A stretch of DNA of 64,000 bases from Advenella mimigardefordensis DPN7 (GTDB lineage: Bacteria; Pseudomonadota; Gammaproteobacteria; Burkholderiales; Burkholderiaceae_B), in NCBI RefSeq assembly GCF_000521505.1, contig NZ_CP003915.1, positions 1,054,001 through 1,118,000 on the forward strand, written 5' to 3'. The translations under genes and the position numbers were made by a program. The notes beneath the pieces are model-generated. The model did no database searches. It was not told the DNA's origin and was given only the letters and a program-made list of their open reading frames with translations. The first letter of the stretch is position 1; each line of letters opens with the position of its first letter. Positions 46,546 to 58,837 of this stretch are shown here, one piece after another.

Positions 46546-46871
46546 TGTTTCTGATCGGCTTTTTCATGTACAGCGCCATTTCGCTGGTATCCAGCCGCTA
46601 TCAGCAACGTTTGCTTTATATCGATATTGGTCGTGCGCAGGCCGCCGAGCGTGAGCTGGAAGTTGACTGGCGTCATCTGCTGCTCGAGCGCGCGCAGCTG
46701 ACGACCAGCGCCAATATCGACCGGGTGATGTCCGACAAGCTCAGCATGCAGACCCCGCAGATTAATCAAACCGTTTTCATCAAAGAATCAGAAATGAATG
46801 CAGGTGCTGCCCGGGCAGCGTCTGTCACGGAAAAATCTGCTGCCACACCGGCGCCAAGGGGAGCGCAATGA
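46527..46871 (+). CDS. ftsL: Cell division protein FtsL
   Basis: A bitopic membrane protein of 114 residues: short cytoplasmic start, transmembrane segment LALMFLIGFFMYSAISLV (4-21), then a periplasmic heptad-repeat coiled coil (about 25-65) that pairs with FtsB and FtsQ. The GTG start lies inside the end of rsmH (19-base overlap) behind AGGAGAG. The tail after residue 90 is Ala-rich. Small, poorly conserved, but its place between rsmH and ftsI is characteristic. Confidence 0.88.
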   Translation: MARLALMFLIGFFMYSAISLVSSRYQQRLLYIDIGRAQAAERELEVDWRHLLLERAQLTTSANIDRVMSDKLSMQTPQINQTVFIKESEMNAGAARAASVTEKSAATPAPRGAQ

Positions 46872-48688
46872 AGCTGAATCTGAATTTGTTCAAGTCAAAG
46901 AAAACCTCTCGTGGCGGTTACCAGCCGGGTAAGCGTCCGTCTCAGCACCACTACTACAGCAGCAGTCCGGTGCTGCACGTGCAAATACCCAAGTGGCGTG
47001 CGCGTTTGCTGTTTGTGGTGATCAGCCTGGGCTTTACCACGGTTATTGCCAAATCGCTTTACCTGCAGACAATGAACAATGATTTTCTGCAGGCCGAGGG
47101 CGGCAAGCGCTACGAGCGTACGCTGGTGCTGCCGGCCAGCCGTGGTCGTGTGCTGGATCGCAATGGCGAGTTTCTTGCTACCAGTATTCCTGCCAAGGCA
47201 GTATGGGCTTCTCCAGAGGAAACGCGCAGCGCAACCCCCGAGCAGCTGGCGACGCTGGCAAAGCTGCTGGACATGCCGCTGAAGGATTTAACGACGCGTC
47301 TGAATAGTTCGGATAAAACCTTTGTTTACCTGCGTCGGCAAGTGGCTATGGAGCCGGCGACTGAAATACAGAAAATGAAAATTCCGGGTATCGGGCTGCT
47401 GTCCGAAACCCGTCGCTCCTACCCACAAGGCTCACTGATGGCGCACATCGTGGGCTTTACCAATATCGAAGATCGCGGTATTGAAGGCGTGGAAATGGAG
47501 TTTGACAAGCAATTGTCAGGGCAGCCCGGCTTGCGTAAAGTACTGCGTGATCGTCTCGGCCGGATTATTGGCGATATTCAGGAAGTTGAACCTGCCCGCG
47601 ATGGTCAGAATCTTGAGCTGACCATCGATAGTCGCGTGCAGTTTCTCGTGTCCAGAGCGTTGCAGAAGGCCATTACCGATCACGAAGCCGCTTCCGGTGC
47701 CGCCGTGGTGGTTGATACGCAGACGGGTGAAATTCTGTCCATGGTTAGTCTGCCCACTTATAACCCGAACATTCCGCAAGAGCGGCGTGGTGCCGCCTTG
47801 CGTAACAGGGCCATTACCGATACGTTTGAGCCTGGTTCCATTGTGAAGCCGCTGGTTGCAGCGCTTGCGCTGGATGCGGGTGCGGTGACCACCAAAACCA
47901 AATTCAATACGGGCCACGGCACGTATCGCTATCAGGGCGCCACGATTACCGACGTGAGTACGCGTAACGGTGTGCTGGACGTCGCCGGTATCATTCGTCG
48001 CTCCAGTAATATCGGCATGACCATGATTTCCGAGCGCTTGCGCTCAGACCAGATGTGGACTGTATTCAATGCCCTGGGCTTTGGACAGGCGCCTAATATG
48101 GGTTTTCCGGGCGCGGCATCCGGACGCGTGCGTCCGTGGGAGCGCTGGCGTCCGATCGAGCGGGCCACCATGGCCTATGGTTACGGTCTGTCAGTATCGC
48201 TGCTGCAAATGGCGCATGCATACACCGCGCTGGCCCGCAATGGCGATATGATTTCGCTCTCGCTGGTGAAAAATCGTGCGAATCCCACCAGTATCCAGAT
48301 TTTCAAACCAGAGACGGCGCGCGCCATGCGCGAGATGCTTGAAGACGCAGCCGGTTCTGAAGGCACTAAAATCCAGGGCAAGGTCATGGGCTACCGTATC
48401 GGTGGCAAAAGCGGAACTGCACGTAAAATTGTCAACGGACATTACAGCCGCAAGGACTATCGCGGGTCATTTGTCGCTATGGCGCCGATTTCCAAGCCGC
48501 GTATTATCGTGGCCGTCACGCTGGACCAGCCACGCAAGGGTGGCTACTACGGAAGCCTGATTTCCGGTCCGGTGGCGGCTTCCATTATTGAAGATACGCT
48601 GAAGTATCTGGCCGTCCCTCCCGATGCGCCGATCGAGCCAGCTCCTCTTGAGGCGCGAAATACCGTACCCAAGAGGAGTCAGGGATGA
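46868..48688 (+). CDS. ftsI: Septal peptidoglycan transpeptidase (PBP3)
   Basis: A class B penicillin-binding protein of 606 residues. One membrane anchor (about 37-60) follows a basic cytoplasmic tail; the pedestal domain (LPASRGRVLDRNGEFLATS) precedes the transpeptidase domain with the active-site SIVK in FEPGSIVKPL (about 320), SSN in RRSSNIGMTM, and KSGT in GGKSGTARK. It cross-links septal peptidoglycan with FtsW. ATGA overlap with ftsL and a 4-base overlap with murE. Confidence 0.95.
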   Translation: MKLNLNLFKSKKTSRGGYQPGKRPSQHHYYSSSPVLHVQIPKWRARLLFVVISLGFTTVIAKSLYLQTMNNDFLQAEGGKRYERTLVLPASRGRVLDRNGEFLATSIPAKAVWASPEETRSATPEQLATLAKLLDMPLKDLTTRLNSSDKTFVYLRRQVAMEPATEIQKMKIPGIGLLSETRRSYPQGSLMAHIVGFTNIEDRGIEGVEMEFDKQLSGQPGLRKVLRDRLGRIIGDIQEVEPARDGQNLELTIDSRVQFLVSRALQKAITDHEAASGAAVVVDTQTGEILSMVSLPTYNPNIPQERRGAALRNRAITDTFEPGSIVKPLVAALALDAGAVTTKTKFNTGHGTYRYQGATITDVSTRNGVLDVAGIIRRSSNIGMTMISERLRSDQMWTVFNALGFGQAPNMGFPGAASGRVRPWERWRPIERATMAYGYGLSVSLLQMAHAYTALARNGDMISLSLVKNRANPTSIQIFKPETARAMREMLEDAAGSEGTKIQGKVMGYRIGGKSGTARKIVNGHYSRKDYRGSFVAMAPISKPRIIVAVTLDQPRKGGYYGSLISGPVAASIIEDTLKYLAVPPDAPIEPAPLEARNTVPKRSQG

Positions 48689-51483
48689 ATAGCGGACAGA
48701 TCATACAATGGCTTGCCAGCCATGTCACGGATAAAGCGGATTTGCGGCTAGACTCCAGAGACATCCAGAAAGGGGATGTCTTTGTTGCTTGTGCAGGTAG
48801 CGTAGTCAACGGGCTTGCCTATATTCCCGACGCCATCACCAAAGGTGCGGCAGCGGTGATCGTTGAGGTGGCCAGTGAAGACCAGCGTCAGGCCGCGCAG
48901 GACGCAGAACATGCCGTACCGGTACTGCCGGTAGTTGGCCTGCGTGCGTTGCTGGGCGAGATCGCCGATAGCTGGTACGAACATCCATCGGCAGCGGTAT
49001 CGGTCCTCGCCGTCACGGGCACGAACGGGAAAACCTCATGCGTTACCTGGATCGCCGAAGCGTTGAACGCTATCGGTAAAGCCTGCGCGACCATTGGGAC
49101 ATTGGGCACAGTGATGCCTGATGGGACAAATCTGGGCGGCTATCTGACAACGCCGGACGTACTCACGCTGCACCGTCAAATTGCGCACATGCGCGATGCG
49201 GGTGTGGAATATGTGGCGATGGAAGCCTCATCCATCGGTATTGAACAAGGGCGCATGGACGGCCTGCAGGTCAAAGTGGCCGCTTTTACCAATCTGACGC
49301 TGGATCATCTGGATTATCATCAGAGCATGGCGCGTTATGAAGCGGCCAAGGCGGCGTTGTTTGTCTGGCCGGGGCTCAGTCACGCTATTGTGAACGTGGA
49401 TGACGAGGCTGGTGGGCGCATTTTTGCGTCAACCACGGCACAGGCTAAAGCAGGCTATTCCCTGAAAGCGGCGCCAACAGCAGCGTTCACTGCTATCGAA
49501 CATGAGTTTCGCGATTACGGTCTGGTGTTTACACTGCGTACGCCGGACGGCGATGCACACCTCACCACGCGTCTGCTGGGCGAGCATTCCATTGCCAATA
49601 TTCTGCTGGTGGTTGCCGTGCTGGATGCCCTGGGCATCCGTCTGCAGCAAAGTGCCGGGCTGGTCTCATTCCTTGCGCCAGTGCCGGGGCGGTTGCAGAC
49701 CGTGACACCGGTAGGCACCGACGCGGGTAAAAAGCGCCCGTTGGTTGTGGTCGATTATTCGCATACGCCCGATTCGCTGGAACGCGCCTTGCAGGCCTTG
49801 CAACCGGTAGCGGCGGCCCGTGGCGGCCAGTTGCTGTGCATATTCGGTTGCGGGGGCGATCGCGACAAATCCAAGCGTCCGATCATGGGGCAAATTGCTG
49901 CGCGCCTGGCCGATCAGGTGCTGGTGACCAGTGATAACCCGCGCACCGAAGCGCCTGACGCGATTCTGAGCGATATTCTTAAGGGGATGCCGCAGGGCTC
50001 GCGCGCTGAACCCGATCGTGGCTGCGCAATCGTCGAAATGATACTGAAGGCCTCCGCTGCCGATGTGGTGCTGGTTGCCGGCAAGGGGCACGAGACCTAT
50101 CAGGAAATTAATCACGAACGTCAGCCATTTGATGATCTGGAGTGGTCACAGCTGGGCCTGCTGCTGCGTGATCGGCCCGCCATTTCTACCGATTCCCGGC
50201 ATATTCCGGAGAACGGGCTGTTTATTGCGATTCGCGGTGAGTTGCATGATGGGCATGATTTTATCGGTGATGCCCGACAGGCCGGCGCTGCTGCAGCACT
50301 GGTCAGCCGCCGGGATCCCGCCGTGGATTTGCCGCAGATTCTGGTCGCTGACACGACCCTGGCCCTGATGAGCATGGGCCATGCCTGGCGTCGTCAATAT
50401 CGTTTGCCGCTGATTGCCGTGACCGGCAGCAATGGCAAAACCACGACTAAAGAGATGATCTCTAGCGTGCTGGCTGCCGCTGTTGGTCCTGAGCATCGCT
50501 TTGCGACCGAGGGTAATTTGAATAACCAGTGGGGTGTGCCGCGCAGTCTGCTTCAATTGACGGCCGACCATCAGATGGCTGTACTGGAACTGGGCATGAA
50601 TCATCCCGGTGAAATCGAGCAACTGGCGGTCTTGTGTGAGCCAGGTATCGCGGTAGTGACCAATGCCCAGCGCGAACATCAGGAGTTCATGCACACCGTT
50701 GAAGCCGTGGCGATCGAAAACGGACAGGTTTTCCTGTCTCTGCCCGCCGACGGAATTGCTGTTTTTCCTGCCGATGAACCCTATACTGAATTATGGCGGG
50801 AACTGGCAGGCGCGCGTCGGGTACTCACTTTCGGGCTGACGGCCGACGCTGACTTTTATGCTGAGGCGGTCATTCCCGATCCGCTTGGCATTTCATTTGT
50901 CATGAATACGCCTGTCGGGCAGATCGATGTACGCCTGGCGATCGCCGGTCTCCATAACGTGCGTAATAGTCTGGCGGCAGCGGCCTGCGCTCATGCCGCG
51001 GGCGTTAGCCTGGCCGATATCCGGGACGGTCTGCAGGCATTTGCCCCGGTCAGGGGAAGAATGCGCAGCCATACCCTGTCAGGTGGCCTGACGCTGGTCG
51101 ATGACTCGTATAATGCGAATCCGGACTCTGTTATTGCGGCGATCAATGTGCTGGCCCAATTGCCTGCGCCAACCGTTCTGGTTCTGGGCGATATGGCTGA
51201 GGTAGGCGAAAATGGGCCGCAAATGCATGAGGAAGTGGGGCAGTACGCCCGTAATAAAGGCATTTCATATGTGTTCACATATGGGAATGCCAGCGCACTG
51301 GCTGCGCGGGCTTGTGGGCCGACGGCAGAACATATGACAGATATACATGAAATCGCGGAAAAGGTTGTTGCAAAACAGCCCGCAAGCATACTGGTAAAAG
51401 GCTCTAGATCAATGCGGATGGAACGGGTAGTACAGGACTTGCAGTCCTGGTCAGAAAAGAACGAGGCCGGCCATGCTTTATGA
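48685..51483 (+). CDS. murE: MurE-MurF fusion (UDP-MurNAc-tripeptide and -pentapeptide ligases)
   Basis: One uninterrupted 932-residue frame joins two Mur ligases. The MurE half (about 1-475) has ATP loop [13 protein letters not shown] (111-121) and [12 protein letters not shown] (about 416), whose DNPR marks a meso-diaminopimelate enzyme. The MurF half (about 480-932) has [13 protein letters not shown] (about 577), [21 protein letters not shown] and [11 protein letters not shown]. The first adds meso-DAP to UDP-MurNAc-L-Ala-D-Glu, the second adds D-Ala-D-Ala. The linker is short, and no internal start with a good site is obvious. A MurE-MurF fusion is known in Bordetella, so it is a lineage marker and not an assembly artefact. 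Confidence 0.95.
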   Translation: MNSGQIIQWLASHVTDKADLRLDSRDIQKGDVFVACAGSVVNGLAYIPDAITKGAAAVIVEVASEDQRQAAQDAEHAVPVLPVVGLRALLGEIADSWYEHPSAAVSVLAVTGTNGKTSCVTWIAEALNAIGKACATIGTLGTVMPDGTNLGGYLTTPDVLTLHRQIAHMRDAGVEYVAMEASSIGIEQGRMDGLQVKVAAFTNLTLDHLDYHQSMARYEAAKAALFVWPGLSHAIVNVDDEAGGRIFASTTAQAKAGYSLKAAPTAAFTAIEHEFRDYGLVFTLRTPDGDAHLTTRLLGEHSIANILLVVAVLDALGIRLQQSAGLVSFLAPVPGRLQTVTPVGTDAGKKRPLVVVDYSHTPDSLERALQALQPVAAARGGQLLCIFGCGGDRDKSKRPIMGQIAARLADQVLVTSDNPRTEAPDAILSDILKGMPQGSRAEPDRGCAIVEMILKASAADVVLVAGKGHETYQEINHERQPFDDLEWSQLGLLLRDRPAISTDSRHIPENGLFIAIRGELHDGHDFIGDARQAGAAAALVSRRDPAVDLPQILVADTTLALMSMGHAWRRQYRLPLIAVTGSNGKTTTKEMISSVLAAAVGPEHRFATEGNLNNQWGVPRSLLQLTADHQMAVLELGMNHPGEIEQLAVLCEPGIAVVTNAQREHQEFMHTVEAVAIENGQVFLSLPADGIAVFPADEPYTELWRELAGARRVLTFGLTADADFYAEAVIPDPLGISFVMNTPVGQIDVRLAIAGLHNVRNSLAAAACAHAAGVSLADIRDGLQAFAPVRGRMRSHTLSGGLTLVDDSYNANPDSVIAAINVLAQLPAPTVLVLGDMAEVGENGPQMHEEVGQYARNKGISYVFTYGNASALAARACGPTAEHMTDIHEIAEKVVAKQPASILVKGSRSMRMERVVQDLQSWSEKNEAGHAL

Positions 51484-52642
51484 ACTGACCCGGTGGTTGT
51501 CGCCGACATTTTCCGTTCTGAGTGTCTTTGAATATATTACTTTGCGGGCCATGCTTGCCTGCGCAACGGCGCTGTTTATCGGACTGATGGCCGGACCGCA
51601 TGTCATTCGCAAGCTGACCGAACTGAAAATCGGACAGGCCGTGCGCAGTTACGGCCCGGAAACCCATCTGGTCAAAAACGGTACACCAACCATGGGCGGT
51701 GCGCTGATTCTGATCGCAATTGGTATTACGACCGTGTTGTGGGCGGATCTGAGCAATCGATTCGTCTGGGTTGTGCTGCTGGTGACCTTTGGCTTTGGCG
51801 CTATCGGCTGGGTCGATGATTATCGCAAGGTGGTATATCGTAATCCCGAAGGGATGTCCTCTCGCGAAAAATTCATGTGGCAGGCCATTATCGGCCTGAT
51901 TGCCTCTGTGTACCTGACGTTTGCGGTCTCTGCGCCGGCCAATGCCGATATTTTTCGCCTGATGTGGGCCTGGATAAGTAGCGGCTTCAGTATGCCGCTG
52001 CCTTCGCGCGCCGACCTGATCGTGCCGTTTTTCAAAAGCGTGAGCTATCCGCTGGGCGTTTTCGGTTTCGTGATGCTGACCTGGATGGTGATTGTCGGGG
52101 CCAGTAACGCCGTGAACCTGACCGACGGCCTTGATGGTCTGGCCATTATGCCAACCGTGATGGTCGGCAGTGCGCTGGGTATTTTTGCCTATGTGGTGGG
52201 TCGCGTGGATTATTCCAAATACCTGCTGTTCCCCTATATTCCGGGGGCGTCCGAGGTGCTGGTGCTTTGTGCCGCACTGGGCGGCGCCGGTCTGGCCTTC
52301 CTTTGGTTCAACGCTTATCCGGCCCAGGTATTCATGGGTGACGTGGGTGCGCTGGCGCTGGGCGGCATGCTGGGTACGATCGCCGTCATCGTGCGTCAGG
52401 AAATTGTGCTGTTCATTATGGGCGGTGTATTTGTTGCCGAAACGCTATCGGTCATGATTCAGGTATTCTGGTTCAAATATACGAAGAAAAAAACCGGCAC
52501 CGGCAGGCGAATATTGCGCATGGCGCCGCTGCATCATCATTTTGAAGTGGGTGGCTGGAAAGAGACCCAGGTGGTTGTTCGTTTCTGGATTATTACAATG
52601 ATGCTGGTTCTGCTGGGACTGGCGACACTTAAACTGCGATGA
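51473..52642 (+). CDS. mraY: Phospho-N-acetylmuramoyl-pentapeptide transferase
   Basis: A 389-residue polytopic enzyme with about 10 membrane segments, forming lipid I from UDP-MurNAc-pentapeptide and undecaprenyl phosphate. Motifs: [25 protein letters not shown] (Mg2+ Asp pair), [13 protein letters not shown] and [14 protein letters not shown]. The ATG lies 11 bases inside the murF end. Mid-protein loops are longer than in E. coli (360 residues). Confidence 0.95.
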   Translation: MLYELTRWLSPTFSVLSVFEYITLRAMLACATALFIGLMAGPHVIRKLTELKIGQAVRSYGPETHLVKNGTPTMGGALILIAIGITTVLWADLSNRFVWVVLLVTFGFGAIGWVDDYRKVVYRNPEGMSSREKFMWQAIIGLIASVYLTFAVSAPANADIFRLMWAWISSGFSMPLPSRADLIVPFFKSVSYPLGVFGFVMLTWMVIVGASNAVNLTDGLDGLAIMPTVMVGSALGIFAYVVGRVDYSKYLLFPYIPGASEVLVLCAALGGAGLAFLWFNAYPAQVFMGDVGALALGGMLGTIAVIVRQEIVLFIMGGVFVAETLSVMIQVFWFKYTKKKTGTGRRILRMAPLHHHFEVGGWKETQVVVRFWIITMMLVLLGLATLKLR

Positions 52643-54171
52643 GTACCGATACAGGCGGCGTAGCCGATTTCCCATCTCGTGTCCTGATTCTTGGCCTGGG
52701 TGAAACCGGGCTGGCCTCGGCATTGTGGTGCCTGCGCCAGAATGCGGCACTGCATATTGTCGATACGCGGGACAACCCGCCCGGCCTGGCGGCGCTTGCC
52801 GAACACGGTCAGGGTGATATCACACATTTCCTGGGTGATCAGGCATTCTCGGATGCCGCGCTTGATGGTGTGAAGCAGATTATTCTCAGTCCCGGCCTTG
52901 CGCCCTCTGAGCCTGCGCTGGCCGCCTTTCTGGACAAGGCGCAGCAACGACAGATTCCGGTGAGCGGCGAGATCGAACTGTTTGCGCGAGCGCTGACCGA
53001 TCTTGCCGCGACACAAGGCTATCGGCCGCAGGTGCTGGCCATTACCGGCACCAACGGCAAAACCACCGTTACTTCGCTGACGCAAGCCATGCTGGAGACC
53101 GCGGGCAAAACCGCCATTGCAGCCGGCAATATCAGCCCATCGGCGCTGACTGCCCTGATGCAGGCGCTGGACACGCAGACATTGCCGCAGGTGTGGGTGC
53201 TGGAATTGTCCAGTTTCCAGATGCAGACGACAACGTCACTGCAGCCGGATGCGGCTACCGTATTGAATCTGACCCAGGACCACCTTGACTGGCATCGCGA
53301 TATGCAGGAGTACGCTGAGGCCAAGGCGCGTCTGCTGGCTGCCAGTCCAGTGGCTATTGTTAATCGTAATGACGCTGCCGTCGTGGCCATGGTTGAGGAT
53401 ATCAATGATGTTCAGGTGCGCAGCTTTGGTGTTGATGCACCGGTACTGGTGGGCGATACCGGCATGGAAAGCGCACACGGCGTGACCTGGATTACCGCCA
53501 GCGAAAAGGATGATTTCGAATTGCCGGAAGCGCCCGGCGCGCGGCGCAGGAAAAATGTCGACAAGCCCAGACGCAAGCCCGGTCTGATCAAGCGCCTGAT
53601 GCCGGCTGATGCTATGCAAATTCGCGGACAGCACAATATGCTCAATGCCCAGGCCGCGATGCTCCTGTGTCGCGAGCTGGGCGTAGGCTGGGGACCCATG
53701 CTGATTACGCTGCGTGAATTTGCTGCCGGCATGTATCGGACTCAGTTTGAACGCAGTATTCGCGGCGTTGACTTTTTCAATGACAGCAAGGGTACCAACG
53801 TAGGCGCTACCGTGGCAGCACTTGACGGCATGGGGCGCGACATTGTGCTGATTGCCGGCGGTGTGGGCAAAGGCCAGGATTTTTCTCCGCTGGCCGCGCC
53901 CGTGCGGCGCTGTGCCCGCGCTGTGGTGCTGATCGGAGAAGCGGCCGCAGTCATTGAACAGGCGCTGGCGCAAACCGGGGTCACTTGTCACCGTGCCGAG
54001 TCGATGGAAGCGGCGGTCAGGCAGGCTCTGGAACTGGCGCAGCAGGGCGACGCAGTGTTGATGTCGCCCGCATGTTCCAGCTTCGATATGTTTAAAAGCT
54101 ATGCGCATCGCGGTCAGGTGTTTTCTGAGGCCGTGCATGAGCTGGCGCTGGATAACGGAGAAGTGGCATGA
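52639..54171 (+). CDS. murD: UDP-N-acetylmuramoylalanine--D-glutamate ligase
   Basis: A 510-residue cytosolic Mur ligase adding D-Glu to UDP-MurNAc-L-Ala. Motifs: [41 protein letters not shown] (about 136), [29 protein letters not shown] and [12 protein letters not shown]. It is about 70 residues longer than E. coli MurD; a basic insertion ([20 protein letters not shown], about 300-320) precedes the GQHN motif. ATGA overlaps with both neighbours. Confidence 0.95.
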   Translation: MSTDTGGVADFPSRVLILGLGETGLASALWCLRQNAALHIVDTRDNPPGLAALAEHGQGDITHFLGDQAFSDAALDGVKQIILSPGLAPSEPALAAFLDKAQQRQIPVSGEIELFARALTDLAATQGYRPQVLAITGTNGKTTVTSLTQAMLETAGKTAIAAGNISPSALTALMQALDTQTLPQVWVLELSSFQMQTTTSLQPDAATVLNLTQDHLDWHRDMQEYAEAKARLLAASPVAIVNRNDAAVVAMVEDINDVQVRSFGVDAPVLVGDTGMESAHGVTWITASEKDDFELPEAPGARRRKNVDKPRRKPGLIKRLMPADAMQIRGQHNMLNAQAAMLLCRELGVGWGPMLITLREFAAGMYRTQFERSIRGVDFFNDSKGTNVGATVAALDGMGRDIVLIAGGVGKGQDFSPLAAPVRRCARAVVLIGEAAAVIEQALAQTGVTCHRAESMEAAVRQALELAQQGDAVLMSPACSSFDMFKSYAHRGQVFSEAVHELALDNGEVA

Positions 54172-55388
54172 GTCTGCTGGGCGATCTGCGAGCAAGCGTC
54201 AATGCGGTCAAGCCTGGCCGCACCCGAATGCGTAACTACGATCTGCTGCTGGTCGCAGCGGTTGTAACGCTGTTGATGTTTGGCCTGTTGATGGTGTTTT
54301 CAGCCTCGATTGCCCTGGTGGATGGACCGAAGTACTCCAACTCCACTCGCTATTATTTCTTCGTACGCCATGCGATTTTTATCGCCGTTGGCCTGGTTGG
54401 GTTCTCGATTACGGTTGCCCTGCCCATGCAGATCTGGGAGAGATTCACCCTCCCGCTGTTTTTCGTGTCGCTGCTGATGCTGGTGCTGGTTCTCATCCCG
54501 CATATCGGCAATGAAGTCAATGGTGCGTATCGCTGGATCCCTCTGGGGCCATTGAATTTTCAGCCATCTGAACTGACCAAGCTGGCCATATTGTTGTTTG
54601 CCGCCGACTACACGGTGCGTAAGCAGAAGTATATGCACGATTTCTGGCGCGGCTTCGCGCCCATGATGGTGGCGCTGGGTGTAGTCGGTATTCTGTTGTT
54701 GCTCGAACCCGATCTGGGCGCCTTTATGGTCAGTGTCTCGATCGCTGTCGGTATTCTCTTTCTGGGCGGCATCAGTGCGATGCTGTTTCTGCTGCTGGTT
54801 GTTGTACTGTTAGGCTGCTTTGCATTGCTGATTCTGATGGCACCCTGGCGCGTGAAGCGAATTTTCGCCTATCTGGATCCATTCGATCCCGATACGGTGC
54901 AGTCTACCGGTTATCAGCTGGCGCATTCGCTCATTGCCATCGGGCGTGGCGAGTGGTTCGGTGTCGGGCTGGGTTCCAGTGTTGAAAAGCTGCACTATCT
55001 GCCTGAAGCGCATACTGATTTCATTATGGCCGTGGTAGGTGAGGAACTGGGTTTTGTCGGCATTATTGCCGTGGTGGTGCTGTTTTTGATTATTGTGCAC
55101 CGTGGCTTTGAAATCGGCCGGCAGGCCATTGCGATGGATCGCGAGTTCAGTGGTCTGGTGGCGCAGGGCGTGTCTATCTGGATGGGGGTGCAGGCACTGG
55201 TCAACCTCGGGGTGTGCCTGGGATTGCTGCCGACCAAGGGTCTGACCTTGCCGCTGGTCAGTTATGGGGGGTCGTCTATTGTGATGAACCTGGTGGCCAT
55301 CGCGATTCTGATGCGCGTGGACTATGAGAGTCGTCTGATGATGCGGGGTGAGCGCCCCGATCGAAGACCCTTGCGAGAGTATCAATGA
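54168..55388 (+). CDS. ftsW: Septal peptidoglycan polymerase FtsW
   Basis: A 406-residue SEDS glycosyltransferase with about 10 membrane segments. Family blocks: [83 protein letters not shown] and [12 protein letters not shown]. It polymerises glycan strands at the septum in complex with FtsI. Confidence 0.95.
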   Translation: MSLLGDLRASVNAVKPGRTRMRNYDLLLVAAVVTLLMFGLLMVFSASIALVDGPKYSNSTRYYFFVRHAIFIAVGLVGFSITVALPMQIWERFTLPLFFVSLLMLVLVLIPHIGNEVNGAYRWIPLGPLNFQPSELTKLAILLFAADYTVRKQKYMHDFWRGFAPMMVALGVVGILLLLEPDLGAFMVSVSIAVGILFLGGISAMLFLLLVVVLLGCFALLILMAPWRVKRIFAYLDPFDPDTVQSTGYQLAHSLIAIGRGEWFGVGLGSSVEKLHYLPEAHTDFIMAVVGEELGFVGIIAVVVLFLIIVHRGFEIGRQAIAMDREFSGLVAQGVSIWMGVQALVNLGVCLGLLPTKGLTLPLVSYGGSSIVMNLVAIAILMRVDYESRLMMRGERPDRRPLREYQ

Positions 55389-56473
55389 AGAGCGAACATT
55401 CCGAGTCACGGACGTTACTGGTGATGGCTGGCGGGACCGGCGGGCATATTATGCCCGGTCTGGCTGTGGCCGCGCAGATGCGTGCGCGGGGCTGGAAGGT
55501 CGCGTGGCTGGGTAATCCGGACAAAATGGAAGGTCGCCTGGTGCCGGCGGCGGACATTCCGCTGCTGCCCTTGCATTTTGCCGGTTTGCGCGGTAAAGGG
55601 CCGGTGGCGCTGGCCAAACTGCCGTTTCTGCTCGGCAAGGCATGCTTGCAGGCGCGCCGCGCTCTTAAGCAGTGTCAGCCAGCGGTTGTGCTGGGTATGG
55701 GCGGTTATGTTGCTGTCCCGGGCGGTCTGATGGCGCGGGTGGCCAATATTCCGCTGGTAATTCATGAACAGAATGCCGTCGCCGGTACAGCCAACCGATG
55801 GCTTGCTAAAATGTCGGCTTTCGTATTGACGGGTTTTCCAGACGTGTTGCCCGGCGGGCAGATGGTGGGCAATCCTGTGCGCAGTGAGCTGGTTAATACG
55901 CCAGCGCCCGACGTGCGCTATGGTGCGCGTCAAGGCGTTTTGCGTATTCTGGTGGTGGGCGGCAGTTTGGGGGCACAGGCTCTCAATACCGTGGTGCCCG
56001 CCGCCATGGCGCTGATTGCGCCCGGGCAACGACCACAGATTATGCACCAGGCCGGAGAACAGCATATTGCCAGCCTTCGGGACGCGTATAAGCAGGCCAA
56101 TGTCAGCGCGGAATGCCTGCCGTTTATTGATGATATGGTAACGGCCATGATGTCTGCCGACCTGATTATCTGCCGTGCCGGTGCCATGACCGTGGCCGAA
56201 GTGGCTGCGGTGGGCGTAGCTGCGCTGTTTGTGCCGTTGCCTCATGCCATTGATGACCATCAGACGGCAAATGCGGCATGGCTGACCAGCCAGAACGCGG
56301 CCTGGGCGCAGCCTCAGCGCGAATTTACCGCTGCCTGGCTGGCCCAATGGATTCAAAGTCGTACGCGTGATCAATTGATGCAGACCGCAAGGGCTGCCAG
56401 GGCCTGCGCCCGAACGCAGGCCACGGAGGCCATTGCGGATATTTGCGAGCGCGCGAGCGCAGGAAAAACATGA
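55385..56473 (+). CDS. murG: UDP-GlcNAc:lipid I N-acetylglucosaminyltransferase
   Basis: A 362-residue peripheral membrane GT-B enzyme converting lipid I to lipid II. Visible: [16 protein letters not shown] (about 15-30), the [15 protein letters not shown] loop, [12 protein letters not shown] and [21 protein letters not shown] with the donor-binding residues. It overlaps ftsW by 4 bases and murC by 4 bases. Confidence 0.95.
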   Translation: MKSEHSESRTLLVMAGGTGGHIMPGLAVAAQMRARGWKVAWLGNPDKMEGRLVPAADIPLLPLHFAGLRGKGPVALAKLPFLLGKACLQARRALKQCQPAVVLGMGGYVAVPGGLMARVANIPLVIHEQNAVAGTANRWLAKMSAFVLTGFPDVLPGGQMVGNPVRSELVNTPAPDVRYGARQGVLRILVVGGSLGAQALNTVVPAAMALIAPGQRPQIMHQAGEQHIASLRDAYKQANVSAECLPFIDDMVTAMMSADLIICRAGAMTVAEVAAVGVAALFVPLPHAIDDHQTANAAWLTSQNAAWAQPQREFTAAWLAQWIQSRTRDQLMQTARAARACARTQATEAIADICERASAGKT

Positions 56474-57882
56474 AACATCGGATTAGACATATTCACTTCG
56501 TTGGTATCGGCGGCTCAGGTATGAGCGGTATAGCCGAAGTGCTGGTGAATCTCGGCTATAAAGTCAGCGGTTCCGATCTGCAGGAGTCGGCGGTGACACG
56601 TCGCCTGGCAGAGCTGGGGGCGCAGATTTTTATCGGCCATCACGCCGAAAACGTCGGCGAGGCAGACGCCATTGTTACATCTACTGCCGTAGCCAATAGC
56701 AATCCTGAAGTGCTGACGGCCCGGGCCAAACGGATTCCGGTGGTGCCACGTGCCATTATGCTGGCAGAGTTGATGCGCCTGAAGCGCGGCATTGCCATTG
56801 CCGGCACACACGGCAAGACGACCACGACCAGCCTGGTGGCCAGCGTGCTGGCCGCCGCCGGCCTGGATCCCACTTTTGTTATCGGTGGCCGCTTAAACTC
56901 TGCCGGTGCCAATGCACGCCTGGGGCAGGGTGAATATATTGTGGTCGAGGCGGACGAATCCGATGCCTCGTTCCTGAATCTGTTGCCGGTCATGTCCATC
57001 ATTACCAATATCGATGCAGATCATATGGATACGTATGGTCACGACATGACACGCCTGAAAAGCGCCTTCGTTGAATTTACCCAGCGCATGCCGTTCTACG
57101 GCAGTGCCATCGTGTGTGTCGACGACAGCAACGTTCGCAACATTATTCCGTTTATCTCCCGCCCACTGGTTACTTATGGTTTTGGCGAAGAAGCGATGTT
57201 CCGTGCAGTCAACGTGCAGGCGCGGGAAACGCGCATGGCGTTCACCGTTGAGCGGCGGGTTACGCCCGCTAAGCGCTTGCCGGATCTGGACATCGTGCTC
57301 AATCTGCCGGGGCGTCACAATGTACTGAATTCACTGGCCGCCATTGCGGTAGCAACAGAGCTGGAGCTGGCCGACGAGGATATCGTCAGCGCCCTGGCTG
57401 GCTTTAATGGTGTTGGTCGCCGCTTTTCCTACACGGGCGATTTTGCCGTACCGCAGGCTCATGGCGGCGGCACCTATACGCTGATTGATGACTACGCGCA
57501 TCACCCGATCGAAATGGCCGCAACGGTTGATGCCGCTCGCGGGGCCTGGCCTGAACGTCGGCTGGTGCTGGCGTTTCAGCCTCATCGCTACACACGGACC
57601 CGTGATTGTTTCGAAGACTTTGTCAATGTGCTCAGTCGCGCTGATGCTGTGCTGCTAAGTGAAGTGTACTCTGCCGGTGAGCAACCCATTGTGGCGGCTG
57701 ACGGCCGTGCCCTGACGCGCGCCTTGCGCGTGGCGGGCAAGGTTGAGCCGATATTTGTCGAAGACATTGCCGAACTGCCGCAGACCATCACCGACTTTGT
57801 GCGTGATGGCGATGTCGTGATTGTCATGGGCGCGGGGTCGATCAATAAAGTGCCGGGGCAACTGGGGGAACGCAATGCGTAA
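56470..57882 (+). CDS. murC: UDP-N-acetylmuramate--L-alanine ligase
   Basis: A 470-residue Mur ligase, first of the amino-acid-adding steps. Motifs: [36 protein letters not shown] (about 110), [41 protein letters not shown] and [14 protein letters not shown] chose the ATG at 56470 with CAGGAAA upstream; it overlaps the murG stop (ATGA). The frame is open 27 bases further, without a site. Confidence 0.95.
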   Translation: MKHRIRHIHFVGIGGSGMSGIAEVLVNLGYKVSGSDLQESAVTRRLAELGAQIFIGHHAENVGEADAIVTSTAVANSNPEVLTARAKRIPVVPRAIMLAELMRLKRGIAIAGTHGKTTTTSLVASVLAAAGLDPTFVIGGRLNSAGANARLGQGEYIVVEADESDASFLNLLPVMSIITNIDADHMDTYGHDMTRLKSAFVEFTQRMPFYGSAIVCVDDSNVRNIIPFISRPLVTYGFGEEAMFRAVNVQARETRMAFTVERRVTPAKRLPDLDIVLNLPGRHNVLNSLAAIAVATELELADEDIVSALAGFNGVGRRFSYTGDFAVPQAHGGGTYTLIDDYAHHPIEMAATVDAARGAWPERRLVLAFQPHRYTRTRDCFEDFVNVLSRADAVLLSEVYSAGEQPIVAADGRALTRALRVAGKVEPIFVEDIAELPQTITDFVRDGDVVIVMGAGSINKVPGQLGERNA

Positions 57883-58837
57883 TGAATTTGGCAGGGTTGG
57901 TGTCCTGTATGGTGGCCAGTCTGCGGAACGGCCGGTGTCACTGGTTTCCGGTAAGGGTGTCCATGAGGCCCTGATCAGCAAAGGCGTTGACGCTCATCTG
58001 TTCGATACAGCCGAGCATTCCCTGGCGGAACTGGCTGCGGCTGGTTTTGATCGTGTTTTCATTGCCCTGCACGGACGCTACGGTGAAGACGGCGCGCTGC
58101 AGGGGGCGCTGGAGTTGCTGGGTATTCCCTATACCGGGAGCGGCGTGATGGCGTCCGGGCTGGCCATGGATAAAATCATGACCAAGCGCATCTGGATCGA
58201 ACAGGGGATTCCGACCGCGCCCTATTGTCAGGTACGCACCCGCGACGATATGGATGAGGCTGCCCGGCAACTGGGCTACCCCTTTATCCTTAAGGCGCCG
58301 CACGAAGGCTCGACCCTGGGCCTGAGCAAAGTGACCGGTCCCCAGGATCTGTTCGTGGCCTTTGACGACGTATCGCGGTTTGACAGTGAACTGCTGGCTG
58401 AAAAATTCGTGGTGGGACGCGAACTGACTGTTGCTATTCTGGGTAAGGGCGACACCGCACGTGCGTTTCCGATCATCGAAATCGTCGCGCCTGATGGCAA
58501 ATACGATTTCGAGCACAAGTATGTTTCGGATGAGACGCAGTACCATTGCCCGGCCGATCTGCCCGAGGATCTGGCCGCCAGCATCCGGCAAACCTGCGAA
58601 AAGGCATTTGCTGCCGTTGGTTGTGAGGGTTGGGGCCGGGTAGACGTGATGCTGGATCGCGACAACCGTTATTTTCTGCTGGAAATCAATACATCGCCCG
58701 GCATGACGCCGCACTCGCTGGTACCCATGGGCGCCAAAGCCGAAGGCGTGAGTTATGCTGATTTGTGCGTGCAGATCCTGGCGCAGGCCAGTTGCAAGAT
58801 CCAGCGCACGCAACCCGTGACGGAGTCGGCCCTGTAA
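57875..58837 (+). CDS. ddlB: D-alanine--D-alanine ligase
   Basis: A 320-residue ATP-grasp enzyme making D-Ala-D-Ala for the MurF step. Motifs: [81 protein letters not shown] and [17 protein letters not shown]. The ATG at 57875 has GGGGGAA upstream and lies 8 bases inside murC. Confidence 0.95.
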   Translation: MRNEFGRVGVLYGGQSAERPVSLVSGKGVHEALISKGVDAHLFDTAEHSLAELAAAGFDRVFIALHGRYGEDGALQGALELLGIPYTGSGVMASGLAMDKIMTKRIWIEQGIPTAPYCQVRTRDDMDEAARQLGYPFILKAPHEGSTLGLSKVTGPQDLFVAFDDVSRFDSELLAEKFVVGRELTVAILGKGDTARAFPIIEIVAPDGKYDFEHKYVSDETQYHCPADLPEDLAASIRQTCEKAFAAVGCEGWGRVDVMLDRDNRYFLLEINTSPGMTPHSLVPMGAKAEGVSYADLCVQILAQASCKIQRTQPVTESAL

